From NCBI GenBank assembly GCA_034112345.1, contig JAWUVN010000026.1:1-39933 (forward strand): DNA of 39,933 nt, given 5' to 3'. The position numbers and the translations under genes were made by a program. The notes under the pieces are model-generated. The model saw only the letters and a program-made list of their open reading frames with translations, did no database searches and was not told the DNA's origin. Origin of the DNA: Bermanella sp034112345. Its GTDB lineage: Bacteria; Pseudomonadota; Gammaproteobacteria; Pseudomonadales; Oceanobacteraceae. Below, one piece after another: positions 9,619 to 17,093 of the stretch (position 1 is its first letter; the number at the start of each line of letters is the position of its first letter).

Positions 9619-12018
9619 TTAACGAGAAACTGGTGGCGGAGCTAGAACTTCACGACTGCCATTGTGGCCGGGTGTTGATACAACCCCTGCTGTTTCCATA
9701 GTCTCAACCAAGCGAGCCGCCCGGTTGTAGCCGATCCTTAATTTCCGCTGAACACTTGAAATAGAAACTTTTCTAGTTTCCGTCACAAAGGCGATTGCTT
9801 CATCAAACAAGGCATCAGCTTCGCCATCGTCGGACTCAGTTGGCATACCTGGAATCACACCCCCAGCATCCACCTCTGTAATCGAATCAATAAATACAGG
9901 CGAGCCTTTAGACTTCCAGTCTGCAACAACAGCATGAACTTCATCATCATCGATAAAAGCCCCGTGCACACGAATTGGTAGAGAAGTACCTGGTGGTAAG
10001 TACAGCATGTCACCATGTCCAAGTAATTGCTCGGCGCCGCCCTGATCAAGAATGGTTCTTGAGTCTATTCGAGAGCTAACCTGAAAGGCCATTCTAGTGG
10101 GTACATTTGCCTTTATTAAACCAGTAATAATATCGACAGAAGGGCGCTGAGTTGCCAATATCAGGTGTATACCTGCCGCCCTAGCTTTTTGCGCGATTCG
10201 AGCAATAAGTTCTTCAACTTTTTTGCCAACAACCATAATCATGTCGGCAAACTCATCAATAACCACAACAATATAAGGCAGCTTTCCTAAATCAGGCTGA
10301 ACCTGATCAAAACTTTCTTCAGGCTTCCACATAGGGTCTTTAATTGGCTCGCCGGCTTCTATCGCATCCAATACTTTTTTATTGTACCCGGCAATATTAC
10401 GCACACCCAATGCTGCTAATAATTTATAGCGGCGCTCCATTTCACCTACACACCAGCGCAATCCATTGGCAGCTTCTTTCATGTCAGTAATAACAGGGGT
10501 TAATAAATGAGGAATGCCGTCATAGACTGAAAGCTCAAGCATTTTAGGGTCGCCCATTATCAATCGAACATCTTCAGGCGTAGACTTATATAGCATACTA
10601 ATCAGCATACTGTTAACACCAACTGACTTACCAGAACCCGTTGTACCTGCCACTAATAAGTGAGGCATTTTACCTACATCTGCCGTCACTGGGTCGCCTG
10701 CGATATCGTGCCCCAGCGCCAATGACAATGGTGATTTCATCGACTGAAACTCTTGAGATGCCAATACATCACCCAAGTGCACCATAGCCCTGTTTTCATT
10801 AGGTATTTCAAGGCCCATAACAGATTTACCTGGTATCACTTCTACTACACGAACACTTACCATAGCTAAGGATCGGGCCAAGTCTTGTGCTAAGCCGGTG
10901 ATTTTAGATGCTTTAACACCAGGAGCTGGTTGAATTTCAAATCGAGTAATCACCGGCCCAGGACTTACCGCAACCACTTCAATTTTTACGCCAAAATCCA
11001 AAAGTTTATGTTCAAGTAGCCTGGACATGTCTTCAAGTTTTTCCGCGCTATAACCCGTTTCTTGTACGCCTTCAGACCGTCTCAATAAAGACAGTGGCGG
11101 TAGCGCGCCCCCATCAAATAAACTGCCCTGCTCGGTAACCTTGCCCTTGGATTTCTTTTCGAAAGGCTCAATCTTAATTTTCTTGTGTTCATCCGGAACG
11201 GCATTAGCTGTTTTAATTTTTTCTTTTACTTTGGCCAAGGGGCTGGAAAACACTTTGGTCGCAGTTCTCTCTGCGGCTTTTGACGCTGACAGGGCTTCTG
11301 CAGGTGCCAATCTAGAGGCTGTAGAATACTTCTGTGATTGCTTATTAATAGCAGGAACACTTTCTGCCTGGATACTATCCGACTGCAATACCTGTTTTGA
11401 AGAACGCTTAAAAATCCTACCTTTAACAGAAGCAAAAAAACTCAACGCAACCCTGCCTATATCATCAAGTGTCGCCAACCAAGAAATATCACCACTGATA
11501 CTCAACCCCAAGGTCATTATCAAGAACGCTAGCAAGGATGCACCGAGCACTCCGAACTGAGTAATAAGTGGCTCAGCAATACCTTCGCCAACTGCACCAC
11601 CCGGTCCCGCAGGTAAAGCTGTACTGACGTCAAATAAATGCACAAAAACAGCACCAGACAAAACAACAAACAACAAGCCAATGAAGCGCCAGCTCCAACC
11701 TTGCCATCCATATTGAATTTTTGGCCCGCGATACCGCTGAATAAGTCGAACTAAAGGAATAATAGCTAAGAGGTACGCCATATGCCCCACAACAGAGTAG
11801 AGCACGTCAGCTAAGAAGGCACCAAATTGACCGCCTAAATTAGACACAACTAAATTAGTACTGCTTTGACGCCATCCAGAATCTACAGGGGAATAGGATA
11901 AAAGTGAGATCAATAAGAATGCAGCAAAGCCGACCAGCACCATTAATCCAGCCAGTCGCCCTATCTCCTGGAGTTGAGACAGCCAATCAATCTTAACTTT
12001 TTCTTTATTTTGAAGCAC
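9619..12018 (-). CDS. ftsK: DNA translocase FtsK
   Basis: 799 residues. Four N-terminal membrane helices (about 22-42, 66-92, 111-129, 152-174) anchor it at the septum. A variable Lys/Ser/Ala-rich linker of about 150 residues follows, much shorter than in Escherichia coli, then the RecA-like motor with Walker A GTTGSGKS (458-465) and Walker B VVVIDEFAD (584-592). A C-terminal gamma winged helix (about 735-797) would read KOPS and activate XerCD at dif. The start is GTG with no strong ribosome binding site; the length before TM1 matches homologues, so I keep it. It is divergent from aat across 76 bases and heads the lolA-rarA operon. Confidence 0.97.
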   Translation of the reverse strand: MLQNKEKVKIDWLSQLQEIGRLAGLMVLVGFAAFLLISLLSYSPVDSGWRQSSTNLVVSNLGGQFGAFLADVLYSVVGHMAYLLAIIPLVRLIQRYRGPKIQYGWQGWSWRFIGLLFVVLSGAVFVHLFDVSTALPAGPGGAVGEGIAEPLITQFGVLGASLLAFLIMTLGLSISGDISWLATLDDIGRVALSFFASVKGRIFKRSSKQVLQSDSIQAESVPAINKQSQKYSTASRLAPAEALSASKAAERTATKVFSSPLAKVKEKIKTANAVPDEHKKIKIEPFEKKSKGKVTEQGSLFDGGALPPLSLLRRSEGVQETGYSAEKLEDMSRLLEHKLLDFGVKIEVVAVSPGPVITRFEIQPAPGVKASKITGLAQDLARSLAMVSVRVVEVIPGKSVMGLEIPNENRAMVHLGDVLASQEFQSMKSPLSLALGHDIAGDPVTADVGKMPHLLVAGTTGSGKSVGVNSMLISMLYKSTPEDVRLIMGDPKMLELSVYDGIPHLLTPVITDMKEAANGLRWCVGEMERRYKLLAALGVRNIAGYNKKVLDAIEAGEPIKDPMWKPEESFDQVQPDLGKLPYIVVVIDEFADMIMVVGKKVEELIARIAQKARAAGIHLILATQRPSVDIITGLIKANVPTRMAFQVSSRIDSRTILDQGGAEQLLGHGDMLYLPPGTSLPIRVHGAFIDDDEVHAVVADWKSKGSPVFIDSITEVDAGGVIPGMPTESDDGEADALFDEAIAFVTETRKVSISSVQRKLRIGYNRAARLVETMETAGVVSTPGHNGSREVLAPPPVSR

Positions 12019-12046
12019 TTAGACGTTAGCCTAGATTTATTAACAA

Positions 12047-12066
12047 GACACTGATTGTATCGTGTC
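12047..12066. repeat. small dyad between ftsK and aat
   Basis: GACAC-T-GAT and ATC-GTGTC form an 8-bp stem with one bulged T and a TGT loop. It is flanked at longer range by CTAGAT (12031-12036) and ATCTAG (12077-12082). It could be an operator for the divergent ftsK/aat promoters. It does not match the LexA box spacing. Confidence 0.3.
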
Positions 12067-12094
12067 AGCCAAATTTATCTAGCAAACATATACT

Positions 12095-12781
12095 ATGAGC
12101 CTTCCTATTTATTGGTTAGATGACGATCCAGCCCTATTTCCACACCCAAGTCAGGCATTAACCGAGCCAAATGGCTTACTTGCGGCCGGAGGAGACCTAA
12201 GCCCTCAGCGATTACTAAATGCGTACAGCCTTGGTATTTTCCCCTGGTATAACGAAGACGAACCTATTTTATGGTGGAGCCCATCACCAAGATGCGTTAT
12301 CCGACCATCTGAATTCACCCCTTCTAAAAGCCTTGCCAAGCTCATAAGGAAAAATAAATTTGAAGTCACCCTAGACTCTGATTTTGAGCAAGTCATAACC
12401 CATTGCGCGACAGCGCGAACTGAAGGCACTTGGATCAATCAAGATATGATCAATGCGTACTGCCGCCTTCACGAACTAGGGTTCGCACATTCTATTGAAT
12501 GCAGATTGAATGGGGATTTAGTTGGAGGCCTATACGGAATAGCGCTAGGCGGTACATTTTTTGGTGAATCAATGTTCTCCACCGTCAGCAATAGCAGTAA
12601 GATTGCATTTTCTTTTTTATGCGAAAAACTCACGCACTGGGGATTCACACTAATAGATTGCCAGGTGCACAGCGATCACTTAGAAAGTTTAGGTGCCTAT
12701 GAAATACCTCAAGAGTCATTTCTTAGTAATTTACACGACAGCATAGCAATCAAAACGAAACCGGAGTGGCTGCATGACTGA
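12095..12781 (+). CDS. aat: leucyl/phenylalanyl-tRNA--protein transferase
   Basis: 228 residues. Aat transfers Leu or Phe from aminoacyl-tRNA to proteins with N-terminal Lys or Arg, creating a destabilising residue recognised by ClpS. Family blocks are intact: PNGLLAAGGDLSPQRLLNAYSLGIFPWY at the N-terminus (from residue 25), WWSPSPRCVI, TWINQDMINAYCRLHELG, and GGLYGIALGGTFFGESMFS, which together form the GNAT-like substrate pocket. It overlaps bpt by 8 bases, so the two transferases are translationally coupled. Confidence 0.97.
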   Translation: MSLPIYWLDDDPALFPHPSQALTEPNGLLAAGGDLSPQRLLNAYSLGIFPWYNEDEPILWWSPSPRCVIRPSEFTPSKSLAKLIRKNKFEVTLDSDFEQVITHCATARTEGTWINQDMINAYCRLHELGFAHSIECRLNGDLVGGLYGIALGGTFFGESMFSTVSNSSKIAFSFLCEKLTHWGFTLIDCQVHSDHLESLGAYEIPQESFLSNLHDSIAIKTKPEWLHD

Positions 12782-13529
12782 CTCAAACAACGAGCCCAGC
12801 AATAACAGTTCGAATGAGATACAGCTACTCACACTAGCTGAGCCATACGAATGCAGCTACCTTCCAAGCGAACTGGCTAACTCTGTTTTCCTCGGAAAAG
12901 GATTTGAACCAAGCTGGGAGCAGTATTCAGGCTTGTCACGAATTGGCTTCAGGCGCTCTGGAGATCATTACTACAAACCTAACTGCTCAAGCTGTAACGC
13001 ATGCATGTCGTGCCGAATTTTGTGCGACGAAATAGACTTAAATAAAAAAAGCTTTAAGCGACTCATCAATAAAACCAAAGATTTTATCGTGTCAGTTGAA
13101 AAACCCATTTTCTCAACGACTCACTATGACATTTATGAGAAATACATAAACAGTCGGCACTCTGATGGCGACATGTTCCCAGCTACTATCGATCAATATA
13201 AAAATTTTTTATTAGTAAAAAACGAATTCAGCCGTCTTTTTACAATAAAAACACCAGAGGGGAGGCTTGTATCCTGCACAGCGATAGACATCTTGGATGA
13301 TGGCATAAGTGCCATCTACACCTACTTCGACCCAGATTTTCAAGATATTAGCCCCGGCACACTGGCGGTACTAAGGCTCTGTAAGCACGCAATAAGCCTA
13401 GATATACCGTATATTTACCTAGGCTACTGGGTGAAAAACAGCCCCAAAATGTCCTATAAAAAACGATTTCAGCCACTAGAGCTTTTTAAGTATGACAGCT
13501 GGCAACCAATGACAACTATAGACGAATGA
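12774..13529 (+). CDS. bpt: aspartate/glutamate leucyltransferase Bpt (ATE-family arginyl/leucyl transferase)
   Basis: 251 residues. Bacterial Bpt proteins add Leu to N-terminal Asp or Glu, feeding the ClpS-ClpAP N-degron route. The ATE N-domain shows ECSYLP (Cys27) and a cysteine cluster at 71-84 (C71, C74, C77, C80, C84) where many relatives have fewer cysteines. The C-terminal GNAT-like half includes DILDDGISAIYTYFDPDF and IYLGYWVKNSPKMSYKKRF, strongly typical of the family. An asparagine/serine-rich stretch of about 15 residues at the N-terminus is not conserved. The start overlaps aat, and infA follows after 123 bases. Confidence 0.95.
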   Translation: MTDSNNEPSNNSSNEIQLLTLAEPYECSYLPSELANSVFLGKGFEPSWEQYSGLSRIGFRRSGDHYYKPNCSSCNACMSCRILCDEIDLNKKSFKRLINKTKDFIVSVEKPIFSTTHYDIYEKYINSRHSDGDMFPATIDQYKNFLLVKNEFSRLFTIKTPEGRLVSCTAIDILDDGISAIYTYFDPDFQDISPGTLAVLRLCKHAISLDIPYIYLGYWVKNSPKMSYKKRFQPLELFKYDSWQPMTTIDE

Positions 13530-13652
13530 ACCACACAAGGTCTTTTTCAAGCTTTTTCCTCAAAAACCCCCAGCTTTATTGAACGAACGCTAGCAAACCG
13601 GATGTTTTTAATGCATTATGCGCTCCGTTTTTAATGTTACCCAGGTGAATGA

Positions 13653-13871
13653 ATGTCTAGAGAAGACCACATTGAAATGGATGGAGAGGTTATTGATACC
13701 CTTCCAAACACAATGTTCCGCGTTAAGTTAGAAAATGGCCACGTTGTTACGGCTCATATTTCAGGGAAAATGCGTAAAAACTACATCCGCATCTTAACTG
13801 GCGACAAGGTTAAGGTGGAGCTGACTCCATACGATCTAAGCAAGGGCCGCATCACATACCGCGGTCGCTAA
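13653..13871 (+). CDS. infA: translation initiation factor IF-1
   Basis: 72 residues, exactly the family length, a single S1-like OB fold that binds the 30S A site. MSREDHIEMDGEVIDTLPNT, GHVVTAHISGKMRKNYIRI and GDKVKVELTPYDLSKGRI are near-invariant segments. AGGTGA precedes the ATG by a few bases. It is followed by a strong bidirectional terminator and faces clpA, a common gammaproteobacterial neighbour. Confidence 0.99.
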   Translation: MSREDHIEMDGEVIDTLPNTMFRVKLENGHVVTAHISGKMRKNYIRILTGDKVKVELTPYDLSKGRITYRGR

Positions 13872-13874
13872 AAT

Positions 13875-13900
13875 AAAAAAAGCCCCTTGGGGCTTTTTTT
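13875..13900. terminator. bidirectional Rho-independent terminator between infA and clpA
   Basis: AGCCCC and GGGGCT form a stem around TT with an A-run on the left and seven T on the right. It would stop infA transcripts on plus and clpA transcripts on minus. Confidence 0.9.
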
Positions 13901-13931
13901 ATTTCTACTAAATACTTGCCAGACTAAAGCA

Positions 13932-16208
13932 TCAAACCTTAGCCTTCTCTTTAATCGACTCATCCTCTACAACTTCAAGCACAAGCTCATCAGCAACTAA
14001 ATCAACCTTGACCGCCCCACCTTTATCCGATAAATCACCAAATAAAATCAGTTCAGCCAAAGGCTTTTTAACCTTCTCTTGAATTAAGCGCGCCATTGGT
14101 CTTGCACCCATTTGCGGGTCATAACCATTTTCAGCCATCCAATTTCGAGCAGCATCTGTTGCATAGATAACCACCTTTTTATCGTCCAACTGAGATTGCA
14201 GCTCAGCAAGAAACTTATCGACCACATGACCAATAATATCCTTACCTAAAGACTCAAACTGAATAATAGCGTCTAATCTATTACGGAATTCAGGTGTGAA
14301 CGACTTACGAATCACTTCCATGGCATCCGTTGTATGATTCTGCTCATTAAACCCTATTGAACGACGACTACTTACTTCAGCACCTGCGTTTGTAGTCATA
14401 ATTAAAACGACATTTCTAAAATCTGTTTTACGACCATTGTTATCAGTTAGCGTACCGTGATCCATTACCTGTAACAGCAAGTTAAATACATCTGGATGCG
14501 CTTTTTCCACCTCATCCAATAACAGCACACAGTGAGGCGTTTTATTAACCGCTTCAGTCAGCAACCCACCCTGATCAAACCCCACATAACCAGGAGGCGC
14601 ACCGATCAATCTAGAAACAGTATGAGCTTCCATGTATTCAGACATATCGAAACGCACAAGCTCCATCCCCATTACATGAGCAAGCTGGCGCGAAACCTCA
14701 GTTTTACCAACACCGGTAGGCCCTGCAAACAAAAAGGATCCTACTGGCTTCTCTGGTGCCTTTAATCCTGCGCGAGATAACTTAATGGCATTAGATAATG
14801 TAGATATCGCAAGGTCCTGGCCATATACCATCAACTTCATGTTTTTATCTAAATCTTTTAGTGATTTTTTATCATCCGAATTTACAGTTCTTGGCGGTAT
14901 ACGAGCAATTTTAGCAACTACTTTCTCAACATCAGAAACCTGTATCACCTTTTTACGTTTGCTCGGAGCAAGCAACTGCTGCCCCGCACCTGCCTCATCT
15001 ATTACATCAATGGCTTTATCAGGCATGTTTCGATCACGAATGTAACGATCAGCCAATTCGGAAGCTGCTCTTAAAGCCTTATCCGTATACTTAAGGCCGT
15101 GATGCTCTTCAAACTGCCCTTTTAGGCCTTTTAATATCTTATAAGTATCTTCTACATTCGGCTCTACGATATCAATTTTTTGAAAGCGTCTTGCCAGTGC
15201 GCTGTCTTTTTCAAAGATCCCACGGAACTCAGAGAACGTAGTAGACCCCATACACCTAAGTTCTCCACCGCTTAATAGCGGCTTCAATAAGTTTGATGCA
15301 TCCATCACACCACCCGAAGCGGCACCCGCCCCAATGATTGTATGGATCTCATCTATAAACAAAATTGAATGAGGTTGCTTTTTAAGCTCTGCTAATAATG
15401 CTTTAAAACGCTTTTCAAAATCCCCTCTGTATTTTGTTCCTGCCAGTAACGCACCCATATCGAGACTGTAAACAACTGCATCCTTCATTACTTCAGGGAT
15501 TTTATTCTCGACAATACGCTTAGCCAAGCCTTCAGCAATGGCTGTCTTACCTACACCAGACTCACCTACAAACAAGGGATTATTTTTACGTCTTCTTGAA
15601 AGAATCTGTATACAACGAAGAAGCTCCTCATCGCGACCAATCAGCGGATCTATTTTTCCTTCTTTGGCCATTTTATTTAAATTTAGAGCGTAATTTTCAA
15701 GTGCACTCGCCGCTGCATCCTGAGTCGAATCATCTTCCAAGCTTTCCGCTTCAGACTCTTCTCTCTCGCCAGATAACTTAGAAATTCCGTGACTAATAAA
15801 GTTAACTACATCGATACGGGCAACATTTTGCTGCTTCAAAAAATAAACAGCTTGGCTTTCTTGCTCGCTAAAAATAGCCACCAATACATTAGCACCCGTT
15901 ACTTCAGACTTACCAGAGCTCTGTACATGAAAAACAGCGCGCTGCAACACTCGCTGAAAACCCAGAGTAGGCTGAGTTTCTCGCTCCACCTCACCCTCAG
16001 GGAGTAACGGTGTTGTCGAATCAACAAAGTCTTGTAAATCCTTAGCCAGGCGATCTAATTCTGCACCACAAGCAAGCAAAACCTCTTTAGCTGCTTCATT
16101 CGTTGTAAGAGACAGCAGCAAATGCTCAACCGTCATGAACTCATGATGCTTTGATCGCGCTTCTTTAAAAGCCGTATTCAGGGTTGATTCCAAATCACGA
16201 TTTAACAT
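13932..16208 (-). CDS. clpA: ClpAP protease ATP-binding subunit ClpA
   Basis: 758 residues, the same length as the E. coli protein. The N-domain (1-145) binds ClpS. Two AAA+ modules follow, with Walker A GESGVGKT (215-222) and GPTGVGKT (496-503) and Walker B ILFIDEIH and VLLLDEVEKAH. No ClpB-type middle coiled coil is present. The ClpP-docking loop reads IGF (RSIGFNEQNH) where E. coli ClpA has IGL; ClpX also uses IGF. It unfolds substrates and feeds them to ClpP, which is not in the window. GAGGGAAG gives a strong ribosome binding site, and clpS ends 11 bases upstream, so both form an operon. Confidence 0.98.
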   Translation of the reverse strand: MLNRDLESTLNTAFKEARSKHHEFMTVEHLLLSLTTNEAAKEVLLACGAELDRLAKDLQDFVDSTTPLLPEGEVERETQPTLGFQRVLQRAVFHVQSSGKSEVTGANVLVAIFSEQESQAVYFLKQQNVARIDVVNFISHGISKLSGEREESEAESLEDDSTQDAAASALENYALNLNKMAKEGKIDPLIGRDEELLRCIQILSRRRKNNPLFVGESGVGKTAIAEGLAKRIVENKIPEVMKDAVVYSLDMGALLAGTKYRGDFEKRFKALLAELKKQPHSILFIDEIHTIIGAGAASGGVMDASNLLKPLLSGGELRCMGSTTFSEFRGIFEKDSALARRFQKIDIVEPNVEDTYKILKGLKGQFEEHHGLKYTDKALRAASELADRYIRDRNMPDKAIDVIDEAGAGQQLLAPSKRKKVIQVSDVEKVVAKIARIPPRTVNSDDKKSLKDLDKNMKLMVYGQDLAISTLSNAIKLSRAGLKAPEKPVGSFLFAGPTGVGKTEVSRQLAHVMGMELVRFDMSEYMEAHTVSRLIGAPPGYVGFDQGGLLTEAVNKTPHCVLLLDEVEKAHPDVFNLLLQVMDHGTLTDNNGRKTDFRNVVLIMTTNAGAEVSSRRSIGFNEQNHTTDAMEVIRKSFTPEFRNRLDAIIQFESLGKDIIGHVVDKFLAELQSQLDDKKVVIYATDAARNWMAENGYDPQMGARPMARLIQEKVKKPLAELILFGDLSDKGGAVKVDLVADELVLEVVEDESIKEKAKV

Positions 16209-16219
16209 ATATCTTCCCT

Positions 16220-16567
16220 CTAGCTAACTTCTTGAACATCACACATTAGTGGATGCTGATTTTCCTTCGCATAATCGATTACATAAGCCGCTTTCGTTTC
16301 TGCAATATCTTTAGTGTAGACGCCACAAACAGCACTACCTTGCGTATGTACAGCAAGCATAATTTGCGCCGCTTTTTCCATGTCCATCATAAAATAACGA
16401 GTCAAAACCTCAATAACAAAGTCCATTGGCGTAAAATCATCATTAAGCATAACAACCCGATACAATGAAGGACGCTTAAGCTCTGGTTTTACAGGCGCAA
16501 TAGCTACTCCATGCTCATGGTCGTCATCCTGATCACCTGTAGATAAGGTTAGATTATTTTCTAACAT
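16220..16567 (-). CDS. clpS: ATP-dependent Clp protease adaptor ClpS
   Basis: 115 residues. ClpS binds N-terminal Leu, Phe, Tyr and Trp and delivers such proteins to ClpA. The N-terminal tail (about 30 residues, Asp/Glu/His-rich) is disordered, as needed for handover. The core contains LYRVVMLNDDFTPMDFVIEV (Asn-Asp-Asp ligands to the substrate amino group), LAVHTQGSAVCGVYTKDIAE and ETKAAYVIDYA. AAGG lies 8 bases before ATG. It is divergent from cspD; a 25-bp dyad lies 46 bases upstream. Confidence 0.97.
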   Translation of the reverse strand: MLENNLTLSTGDQDDDHEHGVAIAPVKPELKRPSLYRVVMLNDDFTPMDFVIEVLTRYFMMDMEKAAQIMLAVHTQGSAVCGVYTKDIAETKAAYVIDYAKENQHPLMCDVQEVS

Positions 16568-16604
16568 TCTGCGTACCTTGTTATTTATTACGTCTAGCTT
16601 TAAA

Positions 16605-16637
16605 AAAAATTACTTTCACTCTTGACAAGAATGAAAG
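16605..16637 (-). promoter_or_regulatory. 25-bp dyad with adjoining T-run in the clpS leader
   Basis: CTTTCACTCTTG (16613-16624) and CAAGAATGAAAG (16626-16637) are 12-base arms around a central A with one mismatch. Read on minus the mismatch becomes a G-U wobble, and the hairpin is followed by TAA and eight T. That makes it look like an intrinsic terminator or attenuator ahead of clpS. A transcription-factor operator in the divergent promoter region is the alternative. Confidence 0.55.
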
Positions 16638-16687
16638 ATTACCACAATGTAACTTTCAACTTGGGAATCATCAACATTGTCCACATC

Positions 16688-16716
16688 TTGAGACTATATG
16701 GTTCCAATAATAATAA
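16688..16716 (+). promoter_or_regulatory. possible cspD promoter
   Basis: TTGAGA at 16688-16693 is followed 17 bases later by TAATAA at 16711-16716. The -10 match is weak. It lies 32 bases before the cspD ATG, a reasonable leader length. GGAG sits about 10 bases before the ATG. Confidence 0.3.
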
Positions 16717-16747
16717 ATACAAGCCTGTCTTACGGAGTACAAGTCAA

Positions 16748-17029
16748 ATGCAAACAGGGAAAGTAAAATGGTTCAATAATGCCAAAGGTTATGGATTCAT
16801 AGTAGCAACTGACGGCGAAGAAGATCTATTTGCGCATTACTCTTCAATTCAAACTGAAGGCTATAAAACCCTAAAGGCAGGACAGTCAGTTGAGTTTGAC
16901 ACAAAGCCTAGCGACACAGGCACGCATGCAATCAACATTACACCACTAGATATGCTAACCCCTCAGAAAGACAATCAAGATAAAAATGCAGAAAAAGTAC
17001 TTGGCACCCCTGAAATTGAAAGCATATAA
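16748..17029 (+). CDS. cspD: cold-shock-domain protein CspD
   Basis: 93 residues from ATG 16748; the frame is open further upstream but homologues begin at this MQTGKVKWFN. The cold-shock domain spans about 1-68 with the nucleic-acid-binding motifs KGYGFI (13-18) and LFAHYSSI (27-34), where the usual second motif is VFVHFSAI. A polar 25-residue tail follows. CspD in enterobacteria is a stationary-phase DNA-binding inhibitor of replication rather than a true cold-shock protein. Placement divergent from clpS-clpA supports the name. Confidence 0.92.
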   Translation: MQTGKVKWFNNAKGYGFIVATDGEEDLFAHYSSIQTEGYKTLKAGQSVEFDTKPSDTGTHAINITPLDMLTPQKDNQDKNAEKVLGTPEIESI

Positions 17030-17050
17030 ACTGTAAACACAATTTCATAC

Positions 17051-17093
17051 AGACATAAAAAAGCCCGGTGAAAACCGGGCTTTTTTTATGTCT
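17051..17093. terminator. bidirectional terminator between cspD and icd
   Basis: GCCCGG (17063-17068) and CCGGGC (17075-17080) pair around TGAAAA, with complementarity continuing through A/T runs to AGACAT and ATGTCT. It ends one base before the icd stop codon and serves both converging genes. Confidence 0.92.

Noticed and set aside
11141..11560. 139-codon plus-strand open frame inside ftsK
   Set aside because: It is antisense to the linker and fourth membrane helix of a clearly real FtsK, with no ribosome binding site or recognisable domain.
12051..12068. LexA/SOS box for ftsK (CTG...CAG)
   Set aside because: The CTG and CAG are separated by 12 bases and lack the CTGT-N8-ACAG spacing.
13530..13652. 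Promoter of infA
   Set aside because: A TTGAAC at 13579 has no acceptable -10 at 16-18 bases; AT-rich hexamers further on have spacing above 20.
16622..16747. Upstream extension of cspD by 42 codons
   Set aside because: CspD homologues begin at MQTGKVKWF; the extension covers the dyad and the likely promoter and has no homologous sequence pattern.
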